Shown here: positions 18,056 through 32,682 of the stretch, in pieces | Numbering within the stretch: position 1 is the stretch's first letter | Layout of the letters: each line of letters opens with the position of its first letter | Source: Sphingobacterium daejeonense | Lineage (GTDB): Bacteria; Bacteroidota; Bacteroidia; Sphingobacteriales; Sphingobacteriaceae | Direction of reading: 5' to 3' | NCBI RefSeq assembly: GCF_901472535.1 | Contig: NZ_LR590470.1 | Location: 3,720,001 to 3,784,000 of the forward strand | Length of the DNA stretch: 64,000 nt | Position numbers and translations under genes: made by a program | The notes under the pieces: model-generated | What the model was told of the DNA's origin: nothing | The model's database searches: none | What the model saw: the letters and a program-made list of their open reading frames with translations, nothing else

Positions 18056-18931
18056 TTATCCAAGGATCATTGGGACTTCCATTAATAGAATTTTGGTAGA
18101 TGGTGAAGTGGATCTTATTTCTATAGAGCTGATATTCCATAACCCGAATCCATCCCTACTATTTAGATTTTGATTACCTACCAGCGCACTTCCCTCAATC
18201 AAGAAGACATATAGACCATTACCTGACTTCTTAATTTTATAATTACTGATAACACCAGCCTCAAACTCTCCTAAGTGAAACCAAGCATCTTGATGTATCC
18301 ACACGCCATCATCATCATGGTTAGGGGACAGTATTTGTTGGAATCTATTTTGAGTGAATTTTGATCTATAGATTGTTGATCATATCTTGGTGCTACATTC
18401 CGGCGATTTGGATAGATCCATATTTGAAGGAATTTGACAGGACGATCTTCATTATAATTGAATTCGCTGTGCATAACTCCTGTTCCTGCACTCATAACTT
18501 GGATATCACCATTCTTGATCACAGATACATTTCCTAAATTATCCTTGTGTTCCAGATCTCCGTCTAATGGAATACTGATGATTTCCATATTGTCATGGGG
18601 ATGGTTCCAAACCCTTTTCCACCCTCTACAACATCATCATTCAAAACTCTCAATACACCAAAGTGCATACGCTCAGGGTTATGATAATGGCAAAACTGAA
18701 GGTATGATGGCTCAGCAACCATCCATGATCCGCCTTGCCTCTGGTAGTTGAATAATGAATTACTGAATTGTCTCTGGAGATTAGAATCCGTATTTGGAAT
18801 ATGTTGAAACCAATAAAATCTAATGGTGCTAGTTCTTCTATTTCGTTTTTTAGGATATTCCCTAAAGCTGCAGTAGCTGCGAACATCCCCGTTCCTACAA
18901 AACCTTTTTTTATGAAATTCTTTCTGTCCAT
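18056..18931 (-). CDS. Pirin family protein with N-terminal signal, three frameshifts
   Basis: Four frames join into one pirin of about 290 residues. The first part starts MDRKNFIKKGFVGTGMFAAT, a signal or twin-arginine-like leader. Breaks are single missing bases in short homopolymers at about 18690 (AA), 18602 (CC) and 18359-18362 (A4 for A5). The second segment holds NYHNPERMHFGVLRVLNDD, and after the CC break come the cupin metal-site residues HPHDNMEII and GTGVMHSEFN. The C-terminal cupin has WIHQDAWFHLG. Pirins are bicupin proteins, often quercetinase-like or transcription cofactors. The neighbours, an isochorismatase-like hydrolase and a Crp/Fnr regulator, form a common Bacteroidota set. 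Confidence 0.8.
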
Positions 18932-19020
18932 TACTGTTTGTTGTTTGATGAAACAAAATTAGGACGTCTAAAACCCCTATCCATTGAACTAGTTAAAGAA
19001 ATGTTTAATTAGTAAAAAAT

Positions 19021-19049
19021 AAAAAAGCCCGAACATATTGTCCGGGCTC
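19021..19049 (-). terminator. Terminator after the Crp/Fnr regulator gene
   Basis: AGCCCGGAC and GTTCGGGCT form a stem on the minus strand, followed by TTTTTTATTTTTT. It lies 20 nt past the stop of the Crp/Fnr gene. Confidence 0.85.
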
Positions 19050-19069
19050 AATTAAAAAAAATAATATGA

Positions 19070-19628
19070 TCAGCCTTTTGCAAGTCTCTTTTTTATGATA
19101 CTCACAAACTCAGCTGAAACTCCAAGGTATGAAGCAATATAATATTGAGGTACGCGTAAGGGGATACTCGGATAAAGCTTTAAGAAATCCAAATAGCGCT
19201 CTGGTGCCTTTTGTGGCAATGGTATTGATCAACCTATTCTGAAGGACTGAAAGATTCCGCTGAACCAATAGCCGGAAGAACAGCTCAAATTTTGGCAAGT
19301 CCATCAAGAGTTTTGCCTTGCTAGTTGGTGTCAACACCAACATCTCTGTTTCTTCTAAGGTCTCAATAAAAAATTTGGAAGGCTTTTGGTCATGGAAAGA
19401 TGCAATGTCACTTACCCACCAGTCTTCAATACCAAAGGAGATGGTTACTTCAAAACCATTCTCATTGACATAAAACGTCCTGACGCAACCCTTTATAGAT
19501 ATAACCTTCAAACTGACAGATATCTCCCTCCCGTAATAGAATGGTCTTTGGAGGAATTTTCCGAATCTTCAGATGATCTATAAAGATCTGTTGCTGCTCA
19601 GCGGTCAACTGAATATACTTGCAAACAT
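19070..19628 (-). CDS. Crp/Fnr family transcriptional regulator, frameshifted
   Basis: A reconstructed protein of about 186 residues begins MFASIF at 19628 and ends RLAKG at 19070. The N-terminal cyclic-nucleotide-binding-like beta barrel includes LLREGDICQFEGYI and VRTFYVNENGFEVTISFGI. The C-terminal winged helix has YIASYLGVSAEFVSIIKKR as the recognition part. Three indels break it: a lost base near 19613, an extra G at 19489-19491 and an extra A at 19209-19212. The family usually activates neighbouring stress or hydrolase genes. It sits just upstream of the pirin and isochorismatase genes and is a likely regulator of them. Confidence 0.8.
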
Positions 19629-19664
19629 TATTTTACTATTTGAATGTACATGAGACCAGGAAGG

Positions 19665-19976
19665 TTAAAATTCATAATTAGGGAAAAGACTATAAATTTC
19701 ATTCTTAAGAAGCCCGCTGCCACCTCCAAAATGTTGGATGACCTTAATATGATCATCCACACATAGTGCATAAGCCTTAATGCCAATTTCGGTAAACTCT
19801 GGTAGGCCTGAACTTAAAATAATAACATCAACAGGATGGTTGTTCAGATAAGTTTTTAGTTCATTTTCATCATCCATCACATAAGCAGTCCACCCGGTGT
19901 TATTCTCAATCAACCTCTTCAAGGTATTGAGAATATCCACATTCTTTCCTATCACTACAAAATTAAGCAGTTTCAT
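19665..19976 (-). CDS. Small receiver-like protein, function unknown
   Basis: 103 residues. The pattern of short hydrophobic strands and helices (LLNFVVIGKNVDILNTLKRL; VDVIILSSGLPEFTEIGIKA) resembles a degenerate CheY receiver fold: VDVIILS stands where the phospho-acceptor strand should be but lacks the usual Asp. No DNA-binding domain is attached. It is 37 nt upstream of the Crp/Fnr gene on the same strand, probably in the same unit. I do not recognise a named family; a CheY-like regulator without phosphorylation is my best guess. Confidence 0.55.
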   Translation of the reverse strand: MKLLNFVVIGKNVDILNTLKRLIENNTGWTAYVMDDENELKTYLNNHPVDVIILSSGLPEFTEIGIKAYALCVDDHIKVIQHFGGGSGLLKNEIYSLFPNYEF

Positions 19977-20116
19977 TAATAATATTATTATTTAACTAAA
20001 AAATGATTTTAAACCATGGTTAAAGTTTATACTCGAAAATATATTTGTAACACAAATACAAAAATTAACCTTGAAATAATAAAGAAACGTTTAACTAGTT
20101 ATAATAAATGGGGAGG

Positions 20117-20300
20117 TAGATGTGGGATATGAAGATGTGAGATATGAGATAGTAAGCGACAGGACCTAAAATTGATAGACAAAAGACATAAGACATAAGA
20201 CAATAGACATTAGACAATAGACATTAGACAATAGACATAAGACAAATAGACATAAACAATAGACATAAGACAATAGACATAAGACAACAGACATACACAT
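20117..20300. repeat. Degenerate short tandem repeats: GATATGAGATGT type, then AGACATAAGACAAT type
   Basis: Positions 20117-20152 hold a run of GATGTGAGATATGAGA-like units. From 20175 to 20300 there are about a dozen variants of AATAGACATAAGAC / AATAGACATTAGAC. The same two motif families recur at 39254-39290, 39401-39443, 44664-44700 and 44803-44830. There is no coding potential. Confidence 0.85.
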
Positions 20301-20304
20301 AATA

Positions 20305-21035
20305 GCCATAGGGAACCAACCCCTGTAAGGGTGACACTATTATAGAATACATGTTATTATAACCCGTGCAACCCGCTAGGGGTGTAACTATTATAGAAAA
20401 TAGATCATAGCGACGCCACACAGCCCTGTAGGGGTGTAACTATTATTAGAAATGATCATGCGACGCCACACAGCCCTGTAGGGGGTGTAACTTTTATAGA
20501 AATGATTATACGATGCCACACAACCCTGGGTAGGGGTGTAACTATTATAGAACAATGTCCTTATAACCCATGCAACTCCGCTAGGGGTGTAACTATTATA
20601 GAAAAATGATCATGCGATGCCACACAACCCTGTAGGGGTGTAACTATTATAGAAAAAAATGGCCATAAACCCCAAAAACCCCATCGGGGGTTAAATGCCG
20701 GAGGCATTGAAATGTCTCTTAAATGCCGTAGGTATGAAATATCTATAGAAATGAAAATCACCCCAAACACCAGCGCCGTAGGTGCGGCATGTTTGTTAAA
20801 TGCCCCGCTATAATAGTGTCACTACAGATGGGTTGTGCTATTATCGGAATTGATATTTCAAGCCAAACAATCCTGTTAAGGGTGCAACTATTATAGAAAA
20901 ATGTCATATTAACCCATACAACCCTGTAGGGGTGTAACTATTATAGAAGAATGCCAGTATAACCCCAACAAACCCCGCTAGGGGTGTAACTATCATAGAA
21001 ATGATCATGCGACGCCACACAACCCTGTAGGGGCT
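20305..21035. repeat. Field of about 11 palindromic intergenic repeats (GTAGGGGTGTAACTATTATAGAA core)
   Basis: The core CCCTGTAGGGGTGTAACTAT followed by TATAGAA recurs about every 50-54 nt near 20320, 20375, 20430, 20482, 20530, 20580, 20633, 20880, 20928, 20978 and 21025, with one inverted copy near 20811-20845. Each core holds two small palindromes (CCCtgtaGGG and CTATtATAG). Linkers such as ATGATCATGCGACGCCACAC also recur. A more diverged stretch lies at 20660-20800. The field ends at the rrn terminator. No gene was seen between 19980 and 21080. Confidence 0.85.
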
Positions 21036-21080
21036 GACCCATCATGGCGGCCGGCAATTGGGGGACGGCCATAAAACAGG

Positions 21081-21112
21081 AAAGCCCGATGTCCTCATGG
21101 ACAACGGGCTTC
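21081..21112 (-). terminator. Terminator of the rrn operon
   Basis: GAAGCCCGTTGTCC pairs imperfectly with GGACATCGGGCTTTC over a 4-nt loop on the minus strand, about 10 nt past the 5S gene, followed by a moderate T tract. Confidence 0.7.
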
Positions 21113-21121
21113 CGTATAAAA

Positions 21122-21231
<110 letters not shown>

Positions 21232-21317
21232 AATACCTTTTTGACAGACATTGCTCTGTCATTGACATGTTATTGGAAGAAAGGAGGTTAAAAAGAGAGA
21301 GGACAACAGACTATCCG

Positions 21318-24203
<2,886 letters not shown>

Positions 24204-24352
24204 TTTCTTCGCGCCACCACCCCTTTTGCCAAGTGGTGGGCTGCTTTCGGTGCACCGCATTGCTGCAGTGAACCTCTGTTGTCTTCTCTTGTTAATCTCT
24301 TTTCTTCCAATATGTCAAAGAACTCTTCGTCGCACCAAAAGGTGCGGACCTG

Positions 24353-24426
24353 TGGAGAATAACGGATTCGAACCGTTGACCCCCTGCGTGCAAGGCAGGT
24401 GCTCTAGCCAGCTGAGCTAATTCCCC
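24353..24426 (-). tRNA. tRNA-Ala(TGC)
   Basis: 74 nt on the minus strand: GGGGAATTAGCTCAGCTGG at the 5' end, anticodon loop CTTGCAC (anticodon TGC), T arm GGTTCGAATCC, acceptor ATTCTCC plus A. It lies in the 16S-23S spacer. CCA is not encoded. Confidence 0.95.
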
Positions 24427-24430
24427 GCGG

Positions 24431-24507
24431 TGGTAGTCCCGAGCAGACTTGAACTGCTGACCCCTACATTATCAGTGTAGTGCTCTAACCAACTGAGCTA
24501 CGGGACT
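24431..24507 (-). tRNA. tRNA-Ile(GAT)
   Basis: 77 nt including an encoded CCA, on the minus strand: acceptor AGTCCCG/CGGGACT, D arm TAGCTCAGTTGG, anticodon loop CTGATAA (anticodon GAT), T arm AGTTCAAGTCT. First tRNA in the 16S-23S spacer. Confidence 0.95.
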
Positions 24508-24634
24508 AGCTTATCTCTCTCATCTTCTCTCGGTGACGATCACCCCGATACCGGGATGGGCACTTTCTTCTGAATCTGTCTTCTTTTTTTTCCTTGGATC
24601 ATGTATGTGGCGCAGCGGCCCCGGCGCGGGCTCT

Positions 24635-26165
<1,531 letters not shown>

Positions 26166-26447
26166 AAATGAAGTGTAAGACCGTGACTATTCATAATAAA
26201 TAGAAACGTCTTGTTTTTAATGTTTTCCTCCCGCTCCGGGATACCTGAATTGATTTATCTTGTATATCTTTTCAGCGTATGCTTCCTTGCGGAAACTCCG
26301 CTGCGCTACATGATCATTTAAAGAACTTATCTCGCCTCCGCTTCGCGCTTCGGCTCTATGCTGTAAAGTACACTGATGTACCTTCAAACTGTCATTTCCG
26401 TTGGCTCCGGGCGTCGCGCCCATCGCCGTTTCCCCTGGTTGGGACTG

Positions 26448-26479
26448 CAAAGGTAGGAGCTTTTTTCGAATCCGCAAAA
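26448..26479 (-). promoter_or_regulatory. rrn promoter P1 (proximal)
   Basis: The minus strand carries TTTTG, then 19 nt, then TACCTTTG: a full Bacteroidota-type promoter about 280 nt upstream of the 16S 5' end. Confidence 0.75.
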
Positions 26480-26606
26480 TTTATTTTGAAATAATTTTCG
26501 CGGCCCCTTTTCGGCTTCCCGTGCCGGCAATGTGCCGCCTGCGGTGTCGCCCGTCCTTCCCCCTATTTCAGTGGCGTTTCCGCCGTCCCTCCCTTGCGGA
26601 GTGGTG

Positions 26607-26638
26607 CAAAGATAGGGACATTTGCACATTACTTCCAA
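26607..26638 (-). promoter_or_regulatory. rrn promoter P2 (distal)
   Basis: The minus strand carries TTG, then 21 nt, then TATCTTTG, about 150 nt upstream of P1. Tandem promoters are usual for rrn operons. Confidence 0.6.
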
Positions 26639-26790
26639 GACCACGGCACAACATTTTTTGCCCAAGGGGCGTAACTCGCTATCCCATTGAAAGATAATTT
26701 TTCGGCCGGGCAGCAGATTACCGGCACCCGGGTGCGCCAGCGGGGGAAAGCGCGCCCCCGGCCGACCCCGGCGGGCACGGAAACGGAACG

Positions 26791-26814
26791 GTGGCCGGTG
26801 CGGACACCGGCCAC
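26791..26814. repeat. Palindromic element, copy 1 (GTGGCCGGTG stem)
   Basis: GTGGCCGGTG-CGGA-CACCGGCCAC is a perfect 10-bp inverted repeat. A second copy with one mismatch is at 27157-27180 in the same orientation. Confidence 0.75.
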
Positions 26815-26984
26815 GGCAATGAGGGCCCGGCACGGCAAAAATTCTTTCCAAATTTGATCCACATTTTAGATCACGTCAATCATTTTCACCCTTGATTGGC
26901 ATTTCCGCCTCTGGGCATTTACACTTTTCACCTTTCCATCTTTCGATCATTAAAATCACGTCTCATCTATGCCTTTCTCCGTAT

Positions 26985-27130
26985 AATCATGTTGATCATG
27001 TTTAATCAGATCAATCATAGTTTAACCATATCAGTCATTTTCACCTTTGATTACATTTCCTCCTTTGTGTCTTTCCACAGATAATCATGTTGATCACGAC
27101 TAATCAGATCAATCACAGTTAAATCATCTT
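26985..27130. repeat. Direct repeat pair rich in TGATCA and AATCAGATCAATCA
   Basis: AATCATGTTGATCA followed by TAATCAGATCAATCA occurs at about 26987-27020 and again at about 27085-27117 with few changes. No gene is seen here. Confidence 0.65.
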
Positions 27131-27156
27131 CATCAGGATTAATCATAGTTTAACAG

Positions 27157-27180
27157 GTGGCCGGTGAGGACACCAGCCAC
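27157..27180. repeat. Palindromic element, copy 2
   Basis: GTGGCCGGTG-AGGA-CACCAGCCAC repeats the element at 26791-26814 with one stem mismatch. Confidence 0.7.
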
Positions 27181-27240
27181 GGCGGTCGTTTTAATCTCCT
27201 TCCACTCTCCTTCCACTCTACGTCCACTCTCAGTCCTCTT

Positions 27241-27320
27241 TCGTTCGCACCTCGTTCGCACCTCGTTCGGGTGTTTTCCGAAGCAGCTCCGAACAAGGTC
27301 CGTACAAGGTCCGAACGAGA
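27241..27320. repeat. Inverted repeat of CGTTCGCACCT / AGGTCCGAACG units
   Basis: Three CTCGTTCG-type units (27241-27270) face three CCGAACAAGGT-type units (27290-27316) across GTGTTTTCCGAAGCAGC, so the region can fold into a long imperfect hairpin. The preceding CTCCTTCCACT repeats (27196-27230) are purine/pyrimidine-biased. Confidence 0.65.
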
Positions 27321-27419
27321 GACAAACCAGAGTATACCGAGAAAGGAACAAGACCATAACAAGAACCCTCAGAGTCAATATCAAGTATGAAACAGAAAAA
27401 CTGTAAATCAAGGGTAAAA

Positions 27420-27455
27420 CAAAAAAGCCACCTTGGTCCGAATCCAAGATGGCTT
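27420..27455 (-). terminator. Terminator of the sphingolipid-type operon
   Basis: AGCCATCTTGG pairs with CCAAGGTGGCT on the minus strand and is followed by TTTTTTGTTTT, 30 nt past the GtrA stop. Confidence 0.85.
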
Positions 27456-27484
27456 TATAATAAATTTCTATTTAGCGTTGAGGT

Positions 27485-27871
27485 CTATTTCTTAAAAACC
27501 CAAAATCTCTGCATGGTATAATTGAATCCCAGTGAAACGACGATTTCAACAATAGCCTTTGACAACAAGAAATGCCACTGCCATAAATTCACAAAAACAA
27601 AAATCCCCAAAGTCTTCAATGTGATACTACCAAGAACTACAACAATAAACTTCCAGAGCTGACTGCCCAAGGATTTTTCTGTATTCCCAAATGACCAGTA
27701 CCGATTGATTGTAAAGTTAACGATAGCCCCCAGGCTCCCGCTGACCACGTTCGAAAATGGAGCCGTGAATCCCAGAACCTTATAACAAAAAGTATAAATA
27801 CCGAAGTCCGATATCCCGCCAACAAAAGCGGATAACTGAGCTCGAAGAAATACCCTAAGTTTATCTGACAT
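27485..27871 (-). CDS. GtrA family membrane protein
   Basis: 128 residues with four membrane helices, the standard GtrA layout. Typical features are AFVGGISDFGIYTFCYKVLG in helix 1, VSGSLGAIVNFTINRYWSF after helix 2, and the C-terminal FNYTMQRFWVF. GtrA proteins are thought to move polyprenyl-phosphate-linked sugars across the inner membrane. It starts 2 nt after the CDP-alcohol phosphatidyltransferase gene and is the last gene of the operon that begins with spt. A role in lipid head-group glycosylation or flipping is inference from that position. Confidence 0.88.
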   Translation of the reverse strand: MSDKLRVFLRAQLSAFVGGISDFGIYTFCYKVLGFTAPFSNVVSGSLGAIVNFTINRYWSFGNTEKSLGSQLWKFIVVVLGSITLKTLGIFVFVNLWQWHFLLSKAIVEIVVSLGFNYTMQRFWVFKK

Positions 27872-27873
27872 CT

Positions 27874-28572
27874 TTAATCGTTTACTTCTGCTTGTTTAAG
27901 TTTGTTCGCTTTTTCTTCTTTATCCTTGGCATCACCAAGGTCCAAAAGTTTTTTCGTGTCCCCAATGTTGATAAAGAACAGGATGATACAGATTCCCAAC
28001 ACTGAATAGTTGATGGAACCTGGCACTAGAACCTCAAGAACCAAGACCAAGCTGATGATCACCCTAATTTCAGTAGGGCCCAACAGACCCGCATCGATCG
28101 TATATTGATCTGTGATCCTGTATCTCAGCTGAGAGATTATCATCGCCCAACCATATAGTGCTACCAAGGTAAAACCAAGATATTTAAAATCGCCGACAGC
28201 ATAAAAGACATACCCCAGTCCGATGAACACCGTTGAAACCCAGTCCATAACGATATCTAGGGCAAAGCCATACCATTTTCTTGATTTATTTCGGTAGAAG
28301 GCAATCCTTCCGTCCAATGAGTCTCCAAACCACTGAACAAAAAATCCAACAATCCCCAAAAGAAGATAGTTGATGTTGACATATTCTGCGAGTAGAAAGC
28401 TGCCCAAGATCATAAAAGACCCAAACAGACCAATGGCCGTCAATCCATCTGAGGAGATCCACTCCGGGATTTTCGGAACCAGATAACTGATCAGTCTTTG
28501 TTCTGGAATACTTAAAATATTCGTACGCTTTCTATCTTGAAAAAGCTTTTTATTGATTTGTTGTTCACTCAT
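27874..28572 (-). CDS. CDP-alcohol phosphatidyltransferase family protein
   Basis: 232 residues with about six membrane helices. The family signature DxxDGxxA(x)nGxxxDxxxD is present as DSLDGRIAFYR then GFALDIVMD (about residues 83-110); its Asp residues bind the metal and CDP-alcohol. The enzyme class joins a CDP-activated alcohol (diacylglycerol or similar) with an acceptor such as inositol phosphate, glycerol phosphate or ethanolamine. The position between the epimerase/reductase and GtrA in a serine palmitoyltransferase operon suggests that it adds a phospho-head group to ceramide or makes the donor lipid (inference). The acceptor cannot be read from the sequence. Confidence 0.85.
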   Translation of the reverse strand: MSEQQINKKLFQDRKRTNILSIPEQRLISYLVPKIPEWISSDGLTAIGLFGSFMILGSFLLAEYVNINYLLLGIVGFFVQWFGDSLDGRIAFYRNKSRKWYGFALDIVMDWVSTVFIGLGYVFYAVGDFKYLGFTLVALYGWAMIISQLRYRITDQYTIDAGLLGPTEIRVIISLVLVLEVLVPGSINYSVLGICIILFFINIGDTKKLLDLGDAKDKEEKANKLKQAEVND

Positions 28573-28595
28573 TTCATAGGAAATTTTAGAGCCAC

Positions 28596-29586
28596 TTATT
28601 TTCTTTGTACCAAATTAAACTCTCTTTTAAGGCCCGTCTGAAGGTTATATTGAGGCTTAAAATCAAGATTATTCATCGCATGGGTAATATCACAGCCCCA
28701 GTTTTCTGCCGTCAGTTCTCGTAAACGCTCGGGATAGATCACTGGCGTTTTTGAAGAATTGCGATACAGTCTTTGGGAAATTTCTGCCACGCTCCGCACA
28801 AGTCCCAATGGCACATGCATGCGAAACATTCTTTTTTGGAATACTTCCTTAAATATCTCAGCCATAGCATAGCGAGAGTAAACTTCACCATCGCTAATAT
28901 TATAAATCTGGAGACCATCCTGCTTCACTATAACACCCTTCAATAGCACATCGACCAGATCTTTCACATAGATAAAGCTCAATTTCTGCGGATTTCTGCC
29001 GATATAAGGATCAAAACCTTTTTTCATGGTGTCAAAAAGAATGAAAATATCTTTTTCACGGGGGCCATAAACAGCAGTAGGCCTAAAAATGGAAACAGGG
29101 GCATCCGTGAATTTCTGTTGGATCATCAATTCAGAGGCTTCCTTGCTTTTTCCGTATACTGTTAAAGGATTATAGGGGGTGTTTTCAGTAATCAGTTTTT
29201 CGCTGCCATAAGGTATGGGGCCAATTGCTGCCAGACTACTGACATAGCTGATCCGCTCCAAAGGCATCTCAGCAGCAGTTGCAGCATCCAAGATACTATC
29301 GGTATAGCCGACATTGACCAGTCGCATAACGTTTTCATCCTTTGCTTTTGTCATTGCCGCAGCATGGATGATATAGCTGTACTGTTCTTTATTGAAAAGG
29401 GATTTTAATTCTTGTGGGTTTCCCAGGGTCTGGGAATACGAATTGATCAACGAAGGGCTCAATATCCCTGATGTTGCTGGATTTTCTGACCGCAGCATGC
29501 ACTTCGAGCCCTAAATTTTGGGCAGCCTCAACAAGGTGAGAGCCTACAAAACCGCTCGCACCAGTTATGAAAATCTTTTTTTTCAT
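28596..29586 (-). CDS. NAD-dependent epimerase/dehydratase (extended SDR), CerR-like candidate; one frameshift
   Basis: About 330 residues once one extra base (GGG at 29426-29428) is removed. The N-terminal Rossmann motif is FITGASGFVGSHLVEAA, with NAD ribose contacts near HAAVRKSSN. The catalytic set is Ser in YVSSLAAIGP and YGKSKEAS (YxxxK), then FRPTAVYGP. It belongs to the extended SDR family, whose members include the Caulobacter ceramide reductase CerR encoded beside spt. With spt and a GNAT-like gene upstream, I infer reduction of the 3-keto group of the sphingoid base or ceramide. A sugar epimerase is the main alternative. Confidence 0.78.
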
Positions 29587-30705
29587 ATCGCTTTTTCAAA
29601 AAGACGATACCGCTTATAGAATTCGGCATTGATTTGTTCAATAGCGTGATTCATGAGGTAGTTGTGGTCCAACATCCAAGAGCATTCAGCTTCCTCGATG
29701 CCAGATGGGATGGCATTCTTGATAATCCTCCCATACAAACAAGCTTCAATTCCCAATTTTCTATAATTATCCAAAACACCAAGCATCAATACCCTTAGGG
29801 ATTTGATCTTTTTTCTTCCAAATAATAGCTTTGAAAATTCCTGTCGGGAACAGTCTTCCTCGTTTAATTTTGATTTGGATTTCATTAATATTTGGAATAC
29901 CAAGTGCAAAACCGATGAGCTCATTGTCCTTTTCTGCAACAATACAGTATTTCGGATCAACGATCATCTTTAAATCTTTTGCGGTATGTGCAAATTCATC
30001 GTCAGTCATTGGAACGAAACCTAAGTTTTTGTCCCAAGCCTTATTATAGACTTTCTTGATCTTTTCTGCCTCATTGGCAAAATCCTTCAAGTTAATCTGT
30101 CTCAATATAATTCCAGATCTACCCAACCTTTCTTCCAATTTATCGAGTAACATTACAGAGCGTTTATTGGAATTTTCCTTATTGACAAGATAAGCTCTTA
30201 AGTCGACTTTTTTCTCAAAGCCGGCCTGCAAAATCAAATCTTGATAATAAGGGAAGTTGTATGGCATCATTGCCATCGGAGGTCTGTCAAAGCCTTCCAC
30301 TAATAATCCTGTTGAATCATTGGTGGTCAGGTTGATTGGTCCAACGATATTGTTGGCTCCCTTTTCTTTAACCCATTCTTCTGCTGCCTGAAACAACTTG
30401 TCGGCCACCTCTTGGTCGTTGATACAATCGAAAAATCCAAATTGGCCTTCATTGACATTATTGAAGGCGTTGTGGTTTGTATTGTAGATTCCGGCAATCC
30501 TACCTACGATCTTTTCGCCTTGGTAGGCTAAGAAAAGTTGCAGGGAGGAGTGTTTGAAGAAAGGATGTTTATTAGGATTTAACATATCATCCTGTGCAAC
30601 AAAAGCTCAGGAACATAATTCGGATCTCCTTCATAAAGGTCATGAGGAAAATCGATGAATTTTGCTCTTTGTTTTTTAGTTTCAACCAGGAACTATCGTA
30701 ATCAC
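29583..30705 (-). CDS. GNAT-fold N-acyltransferase-like protein, candidate bacterial ceramide synthase; frameshifted
   Basis: About 373 residues after joining four pieces. Breaks: an extra G near 30685-30690, T4 for T5 at 30601-30604 and A6 for A7 at 29809-29814. The start is probably GTG at 30705. Visible segments are RAKFIDFPHDLYEGDPNYVP at the N-terminus, GEKIVGRIAGIYN and NNIVGPINLTTNDSTGLLVE in the middle, and LIGFALGIPNINEI plus SLRVLMLGVLDNYRKLGIEA near the C-terminus, the last resembling a GNAT acyl-CoA motif. The gene ends with a 4-nt overlap with the epimerase. In Caulobacter the ceramide synthase bCerS is a GNAT-like protein in an spt cluster; by analogy this may N-acylate the sphingoid base. 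Confidence 0.68.
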
Positions 30706-30717
30706 CTTGATAAAATT

Positions 30718-31931
<1,214 letters not shown>

Positions 31932-31997
31932 TCAGGTATCTATTTTCTCAATAATATTTACTTTTTGAACTTTTAACAAAAATCGTCAAAAATCCCA

Positions 31998-32005
31998 CAA
32001 AGGTA
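31998..32005 (-). promoter_or_regulatory. -7 promoter element of the spt operon (TACCTTTG)
   Basis: A perfect TAnnTTTG on the minus strand 70 nt upstream of the spt start. A -33 element is not clear. Confidence 0.55.
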
Positions 32006-32174
32006 CAAAACTAGATTTATTAACATAATAAAATCATGCTTATATTACCTTTCTTTACAAAAAATCGACGCAAACATACAAAACTTAAACTTCAAATTAT
32101 GTTTTGATTGACATATAAATATCATAAAATTAAATTAATATTAAGAGAATGTTTACAGTAAATTACTTTGAAAT

Positions 32175-32204
32175 TTTGCAAAAATTCATAAATTCTTACA
32201 TTTG
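32175..32204 (+). promoter_or_regulatory. Promoter of smpB
   Basis: TTTG, 18 nt, then TACATTTG, ending 22 nt before the smpB ATG: a good match to the Bacteroidota consensus. Confidence 0.7.
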
Positions 32205-32226
32205 TGCTTCAATATAAATAATAAAA

Positions 32227-32682
32227 ATGGCAATTTCATCAACGGTTAACATCAAAAACAAGCGCGCATCCTTTGAGTATCACCTACTTGACACCTATGT
32301 TGCCGGTTTGGCTTTATTGGGTACCGAGATAAAATCCATCCGTGAAGGCAAGGCAAATATCAACGATAGTTTCTGTGCATTTTTTGAAGATGGGCTCTAT
32401 ATCAGAAATATGCACATCGCAGAATACTCTTTCGGTTCGTTCTATAATCATGAATCTAAAAGGGACAGAAAGCTTTTGTTGACGAAAAAAGAACTGAAAA
32501 AACTACGTGAAAAAGGGGAAGAAAAAGGGTTTACAATCGTCCCATTGAGGATTTTCATCAATGAAAGAGGATTTGCCAAAGTGGAGATCGCCTTGGCTCA
32601 GGGTAAAAAAGACTTTGATAAGCGTGAAACCATCAAAGAACGTGAAAGCAAAAGAGAGCTTGACCGCGCTATGAAACGCTAA
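32227..32682 (+). CDS. smpB: SsrA-binding protein SmpB
   Basis: 151 residues, the usual length. SmpB binds tmRNA and works with it to rescue stalled ribosomes. The OB-fold core is plain: [39 protein letters not shown], then [13 protein letters not shown] and the basic tail [20 protein letters not shown] that enters the decoding site. The ssrA gene is not in this window. Its 3' end overlaps the convergent AraC-type gene by 14 nt. Confidence 0.97.
   Translation: MAISSTVNIKNKRASFEYHLLDTYVAGLALLGTEIKSIREGKANINDSFCAFFEDGLYIRNMHIAEYSFGSFYNHESKRDRKLLLTKKELKKLREKGEEKGFTIVPLRIFINERGFAKVEIALAQGKKDFDKRETIKERESKRELDRAMKR

Larger units (their letters stand above)
26500..26870. other. GC-rich non-coding block upstream of the rrn operon
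   Basis: This stretch is markedly richer in G and C than the AT-rich surroundings. It contains promoter P2 and a perfect 10-bp inverted repeat at 26791-26814. Open frames on both strands overlap each other, have no start context and show no protein pattern, so I read it as non-coding. Confidence 0.6.

Noticed and set aside
18650..18956. Separate small proteins between the pirin and Crp/Fnr genes
   Set aside because: They are pieces of one pirin protein in shifted frames; joining them restores the expected order of motifs.
20305..21035. CRISPR array
   Set aside because: The repeated unit has regular spacing, but linkers are similar to each other, repeats vary, one copy is inverted and there are no cas genes in the window.
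26217..26862. Arg/Pro-rich open frames in the GC-rich block
   Set aside because: They overlap on both strands, have no protein pattern and cover the rrn promoters; high G+C alone makes such frames.
27139..27447. Arg/Ser-rich open frames of 70-100 codons
   Set aside because: They are translations of the CGTTCG/CCGAAC inverted repeat and the terminator.
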